The notes under the pieces: generated by a model
Told to the model about the DNA's origin: nothing
Seen by the model: the letters and a program-made list of their open reading frames with translations, nothing else
Database searches by the model: none
Assembly: GCF_008000895.1 (NCBI RefSeq)
Contig: NZ_CP042823.1
Span: 4,133,001 to 4,197,000 of the forward strand
DNA: 64,000 nucleotides
Direction: 5' to 3'
Origin: Methylobacterium sp. WL1
GTDB lineage: Bacteria; Pseudomonadota; Alphaproteobacteria; Rhizobiales; Beijerinckiaceae
Shown: piece by piece, positions 51,599-59,796 of the stretch
Layout of the letters: each line of letters opens with the position of its first letter
Position numbering within the stretch: position 1 is the first letter of the stretch
Program-made: the position numbers and the translations under genes

Positions 51599-53929
51599 CT
51601 AGCCTGCGGCGTCCGCCAGCTGCGGTTCCAGCACGCGGTCGCCTTCCGGGTGCACGGTGACCGGGACGGTCTTGGCCGCGGGCGTCTTGCTGCCGACGGC
51701 ATAGTGCCAGATCGGCATCAGGACGTTGCATTCCGGGTAGTACCCGCCGATGCACCCGATCGGGACGTCGTAGGCGACGACGAGCATGCCGGCGAGCCGA
51801 CGGTCGACGCCGTCGTCGGCGCATGTCTTCAGCGTCACGGCCTGCCCGACCTTCAAACCCAGGCGGTCGATGTCCGAGCGGTTCATCAGCACCACCTTGC
51901 GGGTGTTGTTGATGCCGCGGAACCGGTCATCGTAGCCGTAGACCGTGGTGTTGAACTGGTCGTTGCTGCGCAGCGTCATCAGGCGCAGCACGTCGTGCCC
52001 GACATCGGGCATGTCCGCATCCTCGTCTAGCCCGCCCGGCGTGACGAAATTGGCCCGGCCCGTATCGGTGCGCCACTCGCGCCGCTTCACCGGCAGGTCG
52101 CGCTGGAAGCCGCCGGGCTCCCACATGCGCCGCTCGTAGTCCCAGAACGAATCCGGCAGCGTCGCGCTGATCTCCCGGCGGATCTCGGCGTAGTCGGTCA
52201 TGTAATCCGTCCACCGCACCCGCGGGTTCGGATCGAGCACCTTGAGGGCGAGTTCGCAGATCAGGCGGATCTCGCTGATCAGGTGCGGCGAGGCGGGCTT
52301 GCGCAGGCCGCGGTTGCCGTGGACGCATGCCGAGGTGTCCTCCATGGAGAGGACCTGCTGGCCGGCCGCGGTCTCATCGATCTCCAGTCGCCCGATCACC
52401 GGCAGGATGTAGCTGATCTCCCCCGGAAGCAGCGCGCTTCGGTTGAGCTTGGTGATCACGTTGACGGTCAGGCGCAACCGGCGCCAGGCCGGCTCCATCT
52501 GACCGTGATCGGGGATGGCGCGCACGAAGTTGCCGCCGAGCATCACGAAGGCCCGGACATCGCCTTTGAGGACGGCCTCGCAGGCCTCGACCGTGTTGTA
52601 TCCGGGCTCGCGGGGCGGCTCGAAATCGAACTGCTCGCCGAGCCGCGTGAGCGGGAACAGCTCGGGCTTCTCGGTGATCCCGACCGTGCGCTGCCCCTGG
52701 ACGTTGGAATGCCCGCGCACCGGGCAGATCCCGGCGCCATCGCGACCCATATTGCCGCGCAGCATCAAGAGGTTCACCAGCATCTGCACGGTTTCGACCC
52801 CGGCCCGGTGCTGGGTCAGCCCCATGCCGTAGACGCCGATCACGGTCCGCGACCGGCTGTAGACCATCGCGGTCGATTCCATGTCCGCCCGGTGCAGCCC
52901 CGAGCGGCGCTCGAGCACGTCCCAGTCTTGTGCCCGCAACCAGGCCACGAAGGTCTCGAAGCCGTGCGTGTGGTCCTTGATGAAGGCTTCATCGAGCACC
53001 GCCGCCCCGCCGGCCGTCAGCGCCTCGTCGTGCAGGGCCACCACCGCCTTGCAGATCCCGGTGAGCGCCGCGAGGTCGCCGCCCGCCTTGACCTGATGGT
53101 ATTGCGAGCTGATCCGGGTGTCCTTGCGGGTCAGCATTTCCGTCGGCGATTGCGGGTTCAGGAAGCGCTCGAGCCCGCGTTCGCGCAGGGGGTTGTATGT
53201 GATGATCGGCACGCCGCGCCGACTCGCCTCCTGCAACGGGTGGAGCATGCGCGGCGAGTTGCTGCCCGGGTTCTGGCCGAAGAAGAGCAGGCAGTCGGCC
53301 TTGGCGAAGTCGTCGAGCGCCACGGTGCCGATGGCCTGCCCGATGCTCGCCGGCAAGGCGACCGAGGTCGTCTCGTGGCACATGTTGGAACTGTCCGGCA
53401 GGTTGTTGTTGCCGTAGATCCGGGCGAAGAGCTGGTAGAGGTAGCTGCCCTCGTTGGACAGGCGGCCGGAGCTGTAGAACACCGTTCCCTTCTTGCGGTC
53501 CTCGACCGCGCGCAATTCGCGGGCGATCTCCTCGACCGCATGGCCCCATGACACCGGCACGTAGGTGTCGCTGGTCGCATCGTAGCGCAGCGGATGCGTC
53601 AGGCGGCCGGTCTGTTCGAGATGGTAATCGTCCCAGTCGCGGAGTTCGGTCACCGTGTGGGCGGCGAAGAAGTCGGGCGTGCACCGGTGGGATGTCAGCT
53701 CCCAGGCGACGGCCTTGACCCCGTTCTCACAGAACTCGAACGGGAGCGGGCTTGCCGGCTTCACCCAGGCGCAGCTGTTGCACTGGTAGCCGTCGACCTT
53801 GTTGTGACGCGTCAACGCGACCGGGACACTCGCCAGGACGCCCTCACGCCTCAGGATGTTGCCGACCGAGAACGCCGATCCCCATCCGCCGGAGGGACGT
53901 CGGTAGGGCTTGAACGTCGGCTTTTCCAA
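51599..53929 (-). CDS. FdhF/YdeP-family molybdopterin oxidoreductase (Fdh4A-like)
   Basis: A 776-aa molybdenum/tungsten bis-pterin enzyme related to formate dehydrogenase alpha subunits. The N-terminus has a [4Fe-4S]-type set CNSCAWVKPASPLPFEFC. The substrate-site residue is Cys in SSNMCHETTSVAL, where FdhF has selenocysteine. Further landmarks are FFGQNPGSNSPRMLHPL, GMGLTQHRAGVETVQ, RGHSNVQGQRTVG and the C-terminal LRSNDQFNTTVYGYDDRFRG. In M. extorquens the fourth formate dehydrogenase, Fdh4A, is of this type. The best start is the TTG at 53929: GGAG lies 8 bases upstream and homology begins at LEKPTFKPYRRPSGGWGS. Confidence 0.85.
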   Translation of the reverse strand: MEKPTFKPYRRPSGGWGSAFSVGNILRREGVLASVPVALTRHNKVDGYQCNSCAWVKPASPLPFEFCENGVKAVAWELTSHRCTPDFFAAHTVTELRDWDDYHLEQTGRLTHPLRYDATSDTYVPVSWGHAVEEIARELRAVEDRKKGTVFYSSGRLSNEGSYLYQLFARIYGNNNLPDSSNMCHETTSVALPASIGQAIGTVALDDFAKADCLLFFGQNPGSNSPRMLHPLQEASRRGVPIITYNPLRERGLERFLNPQSPTEMLTRKDTRISSQYHQVKAGGDLAALTGICKAVVALHDEALTAGGAAVLDEAFIKDHTHGFETFVAWLRAQDWDVLERRSGLHRADMESTAMVYSRSRTVIGVYGMGLTQHRAGVETVQMLVNLLMLRGNMGRDGAGICPVRGHSNVQGQRTVGITEKPELFPLTRLGEQFDFEPPREPGYNTVEACEAVLKGDVRAFVMLGGNFVRAIPDHGQMEPAWRRLRLTVNVITKLNRSALLPGEISYILPVIGRLEIDETAAGQQVLSMEDTSACVHGNRGLRKPASPHLISEIRLICELALKVLDPNPRVRWTDYMTDYAEIRREISATLPDSFWDYERRMWEPGGFQRDLPVKRREWRTDTGRANFVTPGGLDEDADMPDVGHDVLRLMTLRSNDQFNTTVYGYDDRFRGINNTRKVVLMNRSDIDRLGLKVGQAVTLKTCADDGVDRRLAGMLVVAYDVPIGCIGGYYPECNVLMPIWHYAVGSKTPAAKTVPVTVHPEGDRVLEPQLADAAG

Positions 53930-54048
53930 GAGGCGCACTCCGAACCTGAATGACAAGGAAACACCTGCCGTCGATCCGTGTTTCCCGAAAACCGCACACA
54001 CTTGCGAATAATACCCACCCATATCTTATGTTTATAACAGAGGTTAAT

Positions 54049-54534
54049 ATGACCGTTGGATACGACTACATGCTGAGGAAACCTTCGGGACCCAGTGCCC
54101 CGAAGATGTTCCTGGATACGCGCGTGGTGCCGGCCGTCGTCAATATCGCCGGCGGTGTGGAAGTTGCTTTGAACCGGGCCTCGGCACGAACCGGGCTCCA
54201 CCCGATGCTCCTGCTCGTCGGCATCGCGACCGCGGCGATCGTCGTGGGTCGCCGGGTACGGGCGGAGCCGCTAGGCGGGCTGTCGCGGCGCGTGAGGCGC
54301 ACGTCTTTCGACCCGCCTCCCCTTGCCCGCCTCCCCTTGCCTGGCCCCTTGCCCGGCCCCCTTGCCCGGCGGCCTTGGTCGCACAGGTTGAGGCCGGCTC
54401 GTGCAGACGGACCAGCGCCGACCGGAGGTCCGTGGTGCTGCGCCAGCGCGGCCCCGCCACGGATTCGCTTCGCCGGGAGGCTTTCGAAGCCTCGGCGAAA
54501 AAAGAAGGGGCCAGCCACTAGACGACCGGTCTAA
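54049..54534 (+). CDS. Small membrane protein with a doubtful repeat-rich tail
   Basis: The frame begins MTVGYDYMLRKPSGPSAPKM after AGAGG and has one hydrophobic helix (GLHPMLLLVGIATAAIVVG, about residues 47-65). The first 75 residues look like a real one-helix protein. The remaining 85 are Arg/Pro-rich and pass through the CCCCTTGCC repeat at 54316-54370, ending inside the nemR operator. The natural stop may have been lost by repeat slippage. Function unknown. Confidence 0.45.
   Translation: MTVGYDYMLRKPSGPSAPKMFLDTRVVPAVVNIAGGVEVALNRASARTGLHPMLLLVGIATAAIVVGRRVRAEPLGGLSRRVRRTSFDPPPLARLPLPGPLPGPLARRPWSHRLRPARADGPAPTGGPWCCASAAPPRIRFAGRLSKPRRKKKGPATRRPV
54316..54370. repeat. Short tandem repeat, CCCCTTGCC-type
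   Basis: Four imperfect copies of a 12-15 base unit containing CCCCTTGCC occur in tandem. Unit lengths vary by one or two bases through changes in the C-runs, as expected of slipped-strand mispairing. Confidence 0.6.
54519..54533. promoter_or_regulatory. NemR-type operator upstream of nemR
   Basis: TAGACGACCGGTCTA, an inverted repeat TAGAC-N5-GTCTA, lies 20 bases upstream of the nemR ATG. The same box occurs at 55207-55221. E. coli NemR also binds a TAGAC/GTCTA-type palindrome, so this is most likely the autoregulatory site. Confidence 0.75.
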
Positions 54535-54553
54535 TCAGGGCTATCTCAGCGTC

Positions 54554-55150
54554 ATGGCACGCCTCAACACGCATACCGACACCCGGCAGGAGATTCTCGA
54601 CACCGCCTACGGCCTGGTGGGCGCGAAGGGGTTTTCCGGGGTCGGGCTCAACGAGATCCTGGCTTCGGCCGGGGTCCCGAAGGGATCGTTCTACCACTAC
54701 TTCGGCTCGAAGGAGGCTTTCGGCGAGGCGCTCCTGGCCGATTACTTCGAGGGGTATCTCGCCGCTCTGGATGCGACGCTCGCCGAGCCCGGCTTGGACC
54801 ACGCCGAGCGCCTGATGAACTACTGGCGCAAATGGCAGGCGACGCAGGGCAGCGTCGATTATCAGCGCAAGTGCCTGGCGGTGAAGCTCGCCGCGGAAGT
54901 CTCGGACCTGTCCGAGGCCATGCGGCTCGCCCTCAAGGGCGGGACCGCCGGGATCATCGAACGGCTGGCGCGGGCGATCGAGGCGGGGGCCGCGGAGGGC
55001 TCCTTGAAGGTGGAGGGCACGTCCCACGCCACCGCCGAGGCGCTCTATCACGTGTGGCTCGGCGCGAGCCTGATGGCGAAGATCGTGCGGACCGACGCGC
55101 CGTTCGAGGCCGCGATGACGACGACGCGACAGATCCTCGGACTCGCCTGA
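54554..55150 (+). CDS. nemR: NemR-type TetR regulator, electrophile and bleach sensor
   Basis: A 198-aa TetR-family repressor. The N-terminal helix-turn-helix is LNEILASAGVPKGSFYHYFG. The C-terminal domain follows E. coli NemR closely: CLAVKLAAEVSDLSEAMR and LYHVWLGASLMAKI. Cys107 matches NemR Cys106, the residue that reacts with hypochlorite, methylglyoxal and N-ethylmaleimide; NemR Cys116 is Ser117 here. Matching operators lie upstream of its own gene and of the next gene group. It should release DNA when electrophiles modify Cys107, inducing itself and the DJ-1-amidase unit. The ATG at 54554 is chosen because homology starts there. Confidence 0.88.
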   Translation: MARLNTHTDTRQEILDTAYGLVGAKGFSGVGLNEILASAGVPKGSFYHYFGSKEAFGEALLADYFEGYLAALDATLAEPGLDHAERLMNYWRKWQATQGSVDYQRKCLAVKLAAEVSDLSEAMRLALKGGTAGIIERLARAIEAGAAEGSLKVEGTSHATAEALYHVWLGASLMAKIVRTDAPFEAAMTTTRQILGLA

Positions 55151-55206
55151 CGCGAGCCCGAGGTACGGCGCGGGCGGCCGAACCGTGCCTGCTCGTGCCG
55201 AACTTT

Positions 55207-55221
55207 TAGACGACTGGTCTA
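55207..55221. promoter_or_regulatory. NemR-type operator upstream of the DJ-1/amidase unit
   Basis: TAGACGACTGGTCTA is identical to the upstream box in both half-sites and in 14 of 15 positions. It lies 65 bases before the small secreted gene at 55287. The repeated box links nemR to this downstream unit. Confidence 0.75.
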
Positions 55222-55286
55222 CTCAAGCGAACAATGAAGCCTCCCCGAACCGGCGGAGGCGAGGACACCACGCAAGGAGCGAGCTC

Positions 55287-55529
55287 ATGCCCCACGGAAC
55301 GAAGACTGCAGCCGTCCCCGCCCTCGTCACCGCCGGGTTGATGAGCGCCGCCCTGCTCGGCACCTCCGCGGCCACGGCGCAGGAGCGGATCACCCTGGAG
55401 ACCATCGGCGCAGTCCGCATGGCCGGCAGCAGGCTCGACGACGGCCACCGCGTGAACCCGCAGGTTCGGCCGGCCGAGACGGGATCCGCGCAAGAGCAGC
55501 GCGCGGACGATCCGTCGAAGGCGCACTGA
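55287..55529 (+). CDS. Small secreted protein, 80 aa
   Basis: An 80-aa protein with a convincing signal peptide (about 1-32; VTAGLMSAALLGTSAATAQ). The mature part is about 48 residues, hydrophilic and rich in Arg/Gln/Asp, without cysteines. GGAGC precedes the ATG. It is the first gene after the second NemR-type operator, so it should respond to electrophiles. Similar small periplasmic proteins accompany stress enzymes in this group, but none is characterised. Confidence 0.6.
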   Translation: MPHGTKTAAVPALVTAGLMSAALLGTSAATAQERITLETIGAVRMAGSRLDDGHRVNPQVRPAETGSAQEQRADDPSKAH

Positions 55530-55628
55530 CGCCGCCTCGGCGTCCCCCATGCCATGTGAAATCCCGGCCGATCGATCGATCGGCTGCCGGAAGCTTCCCT
55601 TCGACCTGAACGATCACGGAGAACGACA

Positions 55629-56312
55629 ATGAAGATCCTGATGGTGCTGACCTCCCACGATCAGCTCGGCGACACCGGCCGCAAAACCGGTTTCTGGCTG
55701 GAAGAGCTCGCCGCGCCCTACTACGTGTTCAAGGATGCCGGCGCCGAGATCGTGCTGGCCTCGCCCCGGGGCGGACGGCCGCCGCTGGACCCGAAGAGCA
55801 GCGAGCCGGGTTCGCAGACCGACGCGACGCGCCGGTTCGAGGCGGACGAGGAAGCGCTGACGGCGCTCGAGACCACGACCCGGCTCGATGCCGTCTCCCA
55901 TGACGGGTTCGACGCCGTGTTCTATCCGGGCGGCCACGGTCCGCTTTGGGACCTGGCCGAGGACCCGGTCTCGATCAGGCTGATCGAGACGACGCTGGCG
56001 GCCGGCAAGCCCGTCACCCTCGTCTGCCATGCCCCCGGCGTCCTGCGCCACGCGAAGGCCCCCGACGGGACGCCGCTCGTCCAGGGCAAGGCCGTCACCG
56101 GGTTAACGAACACCGAGGAGGAGGCGGTCGGCCTCACCGAGGTCGTTCCCTTCCTGGTCGAGGATGCGCTGCGCCAGAACGGCGGCCGGTTCTCCAAGGC
56201 CGGCGACTGGGCGCCGTACGTGGTGGCCGACGGCCTGCTCATCACCGGCCAGAACCCGGCCTCTTCCGGGCCGGCCGCCGAGCGTCTCCTCGCGCATCTC
56301 GCGAACGGCTGA
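55629..56312 (+). CDS. DJ-1/PfpI-family type 1 glutamine amidotransferase-like protein
   Basis: A 227-aa protein of the DJ-1/Hsp31 superfamily. The nucleophilic elbow is LVCHAPGVLRHAKAPDG, and FYPGGHGPLWDLAEDP provides the GGHG motif. The length and the N-terminal MKILMVLTSHDQLGDTGRKTGFWLEE match the Hsp31-type class I glyoxalase III/protein deglycase group. It would detoxify methylglyoxal or act as a chaperone. NemR of E. coli responds to methylglyoxal, which makes the link to the operator at 55207 functionally coherent. AT-rich spacing and ACGGAGAACGACA precede the ATG. Confidence 0.88.
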   Translation: MKILMVLTSHDQLGDTGRKTGFWLEELAAPYYVFKDAGAEIVLASPRGGRPPLDPKSSEPGSQTDATRRFEADEEALTALETTTRLDAVSHDGFDAVFYPGGHGPLWDLAEDPVSIRLIETTLAAGKPVTLVCHAPGVLRHAKAPDGTPLVQGKAVTGLTNTEEEAVGLTEVVPFLVEDALRQNGGRFSKAGDWAPYVVADGLLITGQNPASSGPAAERLLAHLANG

Positions 56313-56459
56313 CGACACCACCCTCCGTCCCCGGACACCGTCCGCCCGCGCATCCGCGCGGGCGGCGACCGGCCCCGGGGCGACGCCGCCGGCCCGACAG
56401 AGGTCCGCACGTCGGCAGAAGCCTCCCCCCTCGACATCCATCGCGAAGGACACCGGCCC

Positions 56460-57869
56460 ATGACAAACGATATCGTCTTCTCGGACGCGACCCAGCTCGC
56501 CGCGCTGATCCGCACCCGCCAGGTCTCGCCGGTGGAGGTCATGCAGGCCCACCTCGACCGCATCGCGGCCGTCGATCCCAAGGTCAACGCCATCGTCACC
56601 GTGGCGGAGCGGGCGCTCGACGGCGCCCGCGCGGCCGAAGCCGCGATCCTAGCCGGGGGCGAGATCGGGCCCCTGCACGGGGTGCCGTTCACCGTCAAGG
56701 ATTCGATCGACACCGCCGGCGTCCCGACCCAGCGCGGGTCGCCGATCTTCCGGGGCCGCATCCCCACCGCGGACGCCACGAGCGTCGCCCGCCTCAAGGC
56801 CGCCGGGGCGATCCTGCTGGCCAAGACCAACCTGCCGGAATTCTCCTACTGGATCGAGAGCGACAACCTGCTCTCCGGTCGCTCGAACAACCCCTGGGAC
56901 CTCGAGCGGACGCCCGGCGGGTCGAGCGGGGGCGAGTCGGCGGCCATCGCGGCGGGTATGTCGCCGCTGGGCCTCGGCACCGACCTCGCCATCTCGGTCC
57001 GGGGCCCGGCCGCGCAGACCGGGATCGTCTCGCTGAAGCCGACCCACGGGCGGGTGCCGATGACGGGGATCTGGCCGCGCGCGCCGCGGCGCTTCTGGCA
57101 TGTCGGCCCGATGGCCCGCTCCATCCGGGACCTCGCGCTGGCCTTCTCGCTCCTGTCCGGTCCCGACGGCGAGGACGGCTACGCGTCCCGCACCGTCGCC
57201 GCCGATGCCGGCCTGGGCTCCGCGCCCGGCCGTCCGCTCCGGGTGGGCTGGCTGGTCGAGCCGGGCTTCGGCCCGATCGATCCCGAGGTCGCCGCCACCG
57301 TCCGGGCGGCGGCCGAGGCCCTCAAGGCCGCGGGCTGCGTCGTGGAGGCCGTGCGCATCCCGGCGCTGGAGCGTGACTTCGCCCTCGACGTCTTCAACAC
57401 GCTGCACGTCATGGAGATGAAGCCGGCCTTCAGGGAGGCGACGGAGGGCCGGAGCCGGGACGAGATCTACACCATGGCCAGGACCATGCTGGCGCTCCCG
57501 GACTCGTCGATGGACGACTACATCGCGGCCGAGCAGGCGGCGGAGCGGCTGCGGGACGGCTACGCCGACTACTTCCGGCGCTACGACGCGCTGATCACCC
57601 CGGTCCTGCCGATCCCGGCCCACAAGCACGGCGTCACGCACTTCGTCATCAACGGGCAGACCGTCGACGCCACCTACCTCCAGGGCGCGACCGTGCCGCT
57701 GAACGTCACCGGCCTGCCCGGCCTGTCGATGCGGTTCGGGACGAGCGGCGAGGGACTGCCGATCAACGTCCAGGTCGTTGCCAGCTGGCAGGCCGAATCG
57801 ACGATCCTGCACGTCGCCGCGCTGCTGGAGGCGGCGAGCCCGGTGCGTGGGCTGCACCCGAACCTGTAG
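56460..57869 (+). CDS. Amidase-signature-family hydrolase
   Basis: A 469-aa amidase. The Ser-cisSer-Lys triad is Lys80 (FTVKDSIDTAG), Ser155 (PGGSSGGES) and Ser179 (GTDLAISVRGPA). In most family members the last segment reads GTDxGGSxR; here the two Gly before the Ser are replaced by Ala-Ile, changing the oxyanion region. It hydrolyses an amide of unknown identity in the cytoplasm. It follows the DJ-1 gene by 147 bases on the same strand and may belong to the same NemR-type regulated unit, though the gap would permit a separate promoter. Confidence 0.85.
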   Translation: MTNDIVFSDATQLAALIRTRQVSPVEVMQAHLDRIAAVDPKVNAIVTVAERALDGARAAEAAILAGGEIGPLHGVPFTVKDSIDTAGVPTQRGSPIFRGRIPTADATSVARLKAAGAILLAKTNLPEFSYWIESDNLLSGRSNNPWDLERTPGGSSGGESAAIAAGMSPLGLGTDLAISVRGPAAQTGIVSLKPTHGRVPMTGIWPRAPRRFWHVGPMARSIRDLALAFSLLSGPDGEDGYASRTVAADAGLGSAPGRPLRVGWLVEPGFGPIDPEVAATVRAAAEALKAAGCVVEAVRIPALERDFALDVFNTLHVMEMKPAFREATEGRSRDEIYTMARTMLALPDSSMDDYIAAEQAAERLRDGYADYFRRYDALITPVLPIPAHKHGVTHFVINGQTVDATYLQGATVPLNVTGLPGLSMRFGTSGEGLPINVQVVASWQAESTILHVAALLEAASPVRGLHPNL

Positions 57870-57979
57870 GCCGCCGTCGCGCTTGTCCCGCGGGATCGCG
57901 CTTACGACGCCGGATGCTGCCTCCAACTCACGATCGGCGCCCCGACCTGACGCGCTGCCCCGTCGGGGCGCAGATGCGC

Positions 57980-58162
57980 CTACCGCTTCTTGCCCAGCTC
58001 CGCGGCGATGTCCTTCGTCATCCGGCCGACCTTCCGATGCGCCGCCGTCAGCTGGTCCTGGGTGACGCCCCAGCGCTTCATCCAGAACTCGACGGCCTTG
58101 CGTTCCGACAGATCGAGCCGGTCCTTATCGATGAAGCCACGCTTGTCCTTGAGGCCAGCCAT
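57980..58162 (-). CDS. DUF3606 protein, 60 aa
   Basis: A 60-aa basic helical protein of the DUF3606 family: FIDKDRLDLSERKAVEFWMK followed by RWGVTQDQLTAAHRKVG and IAAELGK. The pattern suggests a helix-turn-helix-like fold; the function is unknown. It is common in several copies in soil alphaproteobacteria. It is convergent with the amidase gene. Confidence 0.85.
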   Translation of the reverse strand: MAGLKDKRGFIDKDRLDLSERKAVEFWMKRWGVTQDQLTAAHRKVGRMTKDIAAELGKKR

Positions 58163-58249
58163 GGGAAATCCTGTTGTGTTGGTGACTGCGGGTTAGGAGG
58201 AGGCGCGCGACGAACCTCTCGGGCGCGAGACATGCGGGGGAATCGCAGC

Positions 58250-58625
58250 GATGCCCAGACCCATGGGGCCACGCAGCGCACCGATGCGGCGGGTTGCCCG
58301 GCCGGTCGGCGCTCTTGTGATGGAAGTCGGCGCGCAGGAACGCGGCGCCCTGTGTCGGGCTGCCGGCCATGTCGGGCGCCGCGGCGGGGGAGGCGAAGTC
58401 CCGGTGATGGTGCTCGCGCGGGCGCGGCAGACCGGTCAAAGCGGCGTGGATCGGATCCTGCGCGGGCGGTCGCGGACTGTCCGCGAGGGCGTCGCGGGTG
58501 GGCGCCCTCGCAAACGGCGCGCTCATCAGGACGACCGATCCGAACACGTCGGGCCGGGCCAGGGAGCAGAAGCCCGCGACCCAGGAGCCGAAATCGTGAC
58601 CGGCGATGAGCCCGGGAAAGGCGTG
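58250..58625 (-). pseudogene. Remnant of an epoxide hydrolase-like alpha/beta hydrolase
   Basis: Minus-strand DNA encodes AFPGLIAGHDFGSWVAGFCS followed by LARPDVFGSVVLMSAPFA, which is the nucleophile elbow (GHDFGSW, Asp nucleophile) and following strand of an epoxide hydrolase. Further on, LPRPREHHHRDFASPAAAPDM and FLRADFHHKSADRPGN correspond to the cap-domain region in which functional relatives have HYQWYYST and AYYHYKSADWPGN. The N-terminal third and the C-terminal His region are absent. It is a decayed gene, not functional. Confidence 0.6.
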
Positions 58626-58775
58626 AGCATGACCACACTGTGAAGACGTCTGATCCAGTCAGCCCGGGGGCCCGTCCCCATCGCGGTTCAGGCTCCCACA
58701 CGGATTGAAGTGACGGATCGTGACAGCGTTGCAAACGCAGCGTCGGGATCAGCGCGCCAGGCCGAAACAGAAATG

Positions 58776-58810
58776 AAAAACACCCCGGGAGCGGGTGCTC
58801 CCAGGGTGTT
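58776..58810 (-). terminator. Intrinsic terminator of the outer-membrane protein gene
   Basis: On the minus strand, AACACCCTGGGAGC pairs with GCTCCCGGGGTGTT around an ACCC loop, followed by TTTTTCATTTCTGTTT. It is a classic rho-independent terminator about 150 bases after the stop of the gene ending at 58963. Confidence 0.85.
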
Positions 58811-58962
58811 GCCGACCTCACGGCCAGATTGATCGGGCTGGGGATCCGGAGGCCGACAAGTTGCCGGCGCCTTCCGCGGCGGGGAGCGAGGAGGAGGACC
58901 AACACCTCTCGCCCGCCGGCCACATCTCCCGGCGTTGAGGCCGGGAGGAGCGCGATCCGATA

Positions 58963-59796
58963 CTAGTACGAGCCGAACTTGTAGTTCAGGCCGGCGCGGA
59001 CGACGGCGAACTCGTCGTCGCGACGACCGATGGCGCTGTAGGCCACCGGGACGAGGTTGGCGGCGTTGACGACCAGGGCGCCCTGGTTGCGGTTGCCGCG
59101 CTCCAGGTTGACGTACAGACCTTCGATCTTGAACGTCACGGCCGAGGACCGGAAGAAGTTCAGGAACGACTCGGTGGGGAGGGCGAACTCGACACCGCCG
59201 CCGACGGCGTAGCCGGTGCGGAAGCTGTCGTTGCCGGCGTAGCCGCCGAACGAGCGGTCGGCGCTGCCCGAGCCGTAGGCGAAGCCGCCGGTGCCGTACA
59301 CGAGGGTGCGGTCGAAGGCGTAGCCGAGGCGGCCGCGCACGGTGCCGAAGTAGTCGAGGCTCGACAGGCCGCGCGGGTCGGTGACGTAGTAGCCCGGGGC
59401 GACGGCGCCGTTCACGAAGGCGTTGTTCCGGCTACGGCCGAAGTCGAGGTACTGGGCGTCGGCCTCGATGCCGACGACCACGCCCGAACCCGGGGTGAAC
59501 TGGACGTTGTAGCCGATCTGCGCGCCGCCGGAGAAGCCGTCCTGGCTGCGGTTGCGGAAGGTGGCGGTGGTGCCGGGAACGGCGAACGGGGCCGGGATGC
59601 CGAAGGTGGAGTTGTTCGAGCGGCTGCTGGCGTCGAAGGCGTAGCCGGCGTTGAAACCCGCGTAGAAGCCGGTCCAGGTGAACACCGGCACCGGGGTGAA
59701 CACGGGCGGCGGGGCGGCGCGGCGCGGCAGGTCGGCGGCGGCAGCGGCGCCGGTCAGGGCGGTGAAGGCGGCCAGGGAGGCGAGAAGCTTGGTCAT
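58963..59796 (-). CDS. Omp25/Omp31-type outer-membrane beta-barrel protein
   Basis: A 277-aa outer-membrane protein. A signal peptide (about 1-21, ending AAAA before DLPRRAAPP) precedes the Hyphomicrobiales signature PVFTWTGFYAGFNAGYAF. The rest alternates hydrophobic and polar residues as in an eight-stranded barrel (GFSGGAQIGYNVQF, GRLGYAFDRTLVYGTGGFAYG) and ends in the C-terminal strand FAVVRAGLNYKFGSY with an aromatic final residue, as required for outer-membrane insertion. Probably abundant: its composition is strongly biased and it has a strong terminator. The ATG at 59796 is chosen because the signal peptide starts there. Confidence 0.9.
   Translation of the reverse strand: MTKLLASLAAFTALTGAAAAADLPRRAAPPPVFTPVPVFTWTGFYAGFNAGYAFDASSRSNNSTFGIPAPFAVPGTTATFRNRSQDGFSGGAQIGYNVQFTPGSGVVVGIEADAQYLDFGRSRNNAFVNGAVAPGYYVTDPRGLSSLDYFGTVRGRLGYAFDRTLVYGTGGFAYGSGSADRSFGGYAGNDSFRTGYAVGGGVEFALPTESFLNFFRSSAVTFKIEGLYVNLERGNRNQGALVVNAANLVPVAYSAIGRRDDEFAVVRAGLNYKFGSY

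Noticed and set aside
52283..53551. Plus-strand frame of 422 codons opposite the FdhF/YdeP gene
   Set aside because: The minus strand carries unmistakable molybdopterin-enzyme motifs across the same span; this frame has no recognisable domain.
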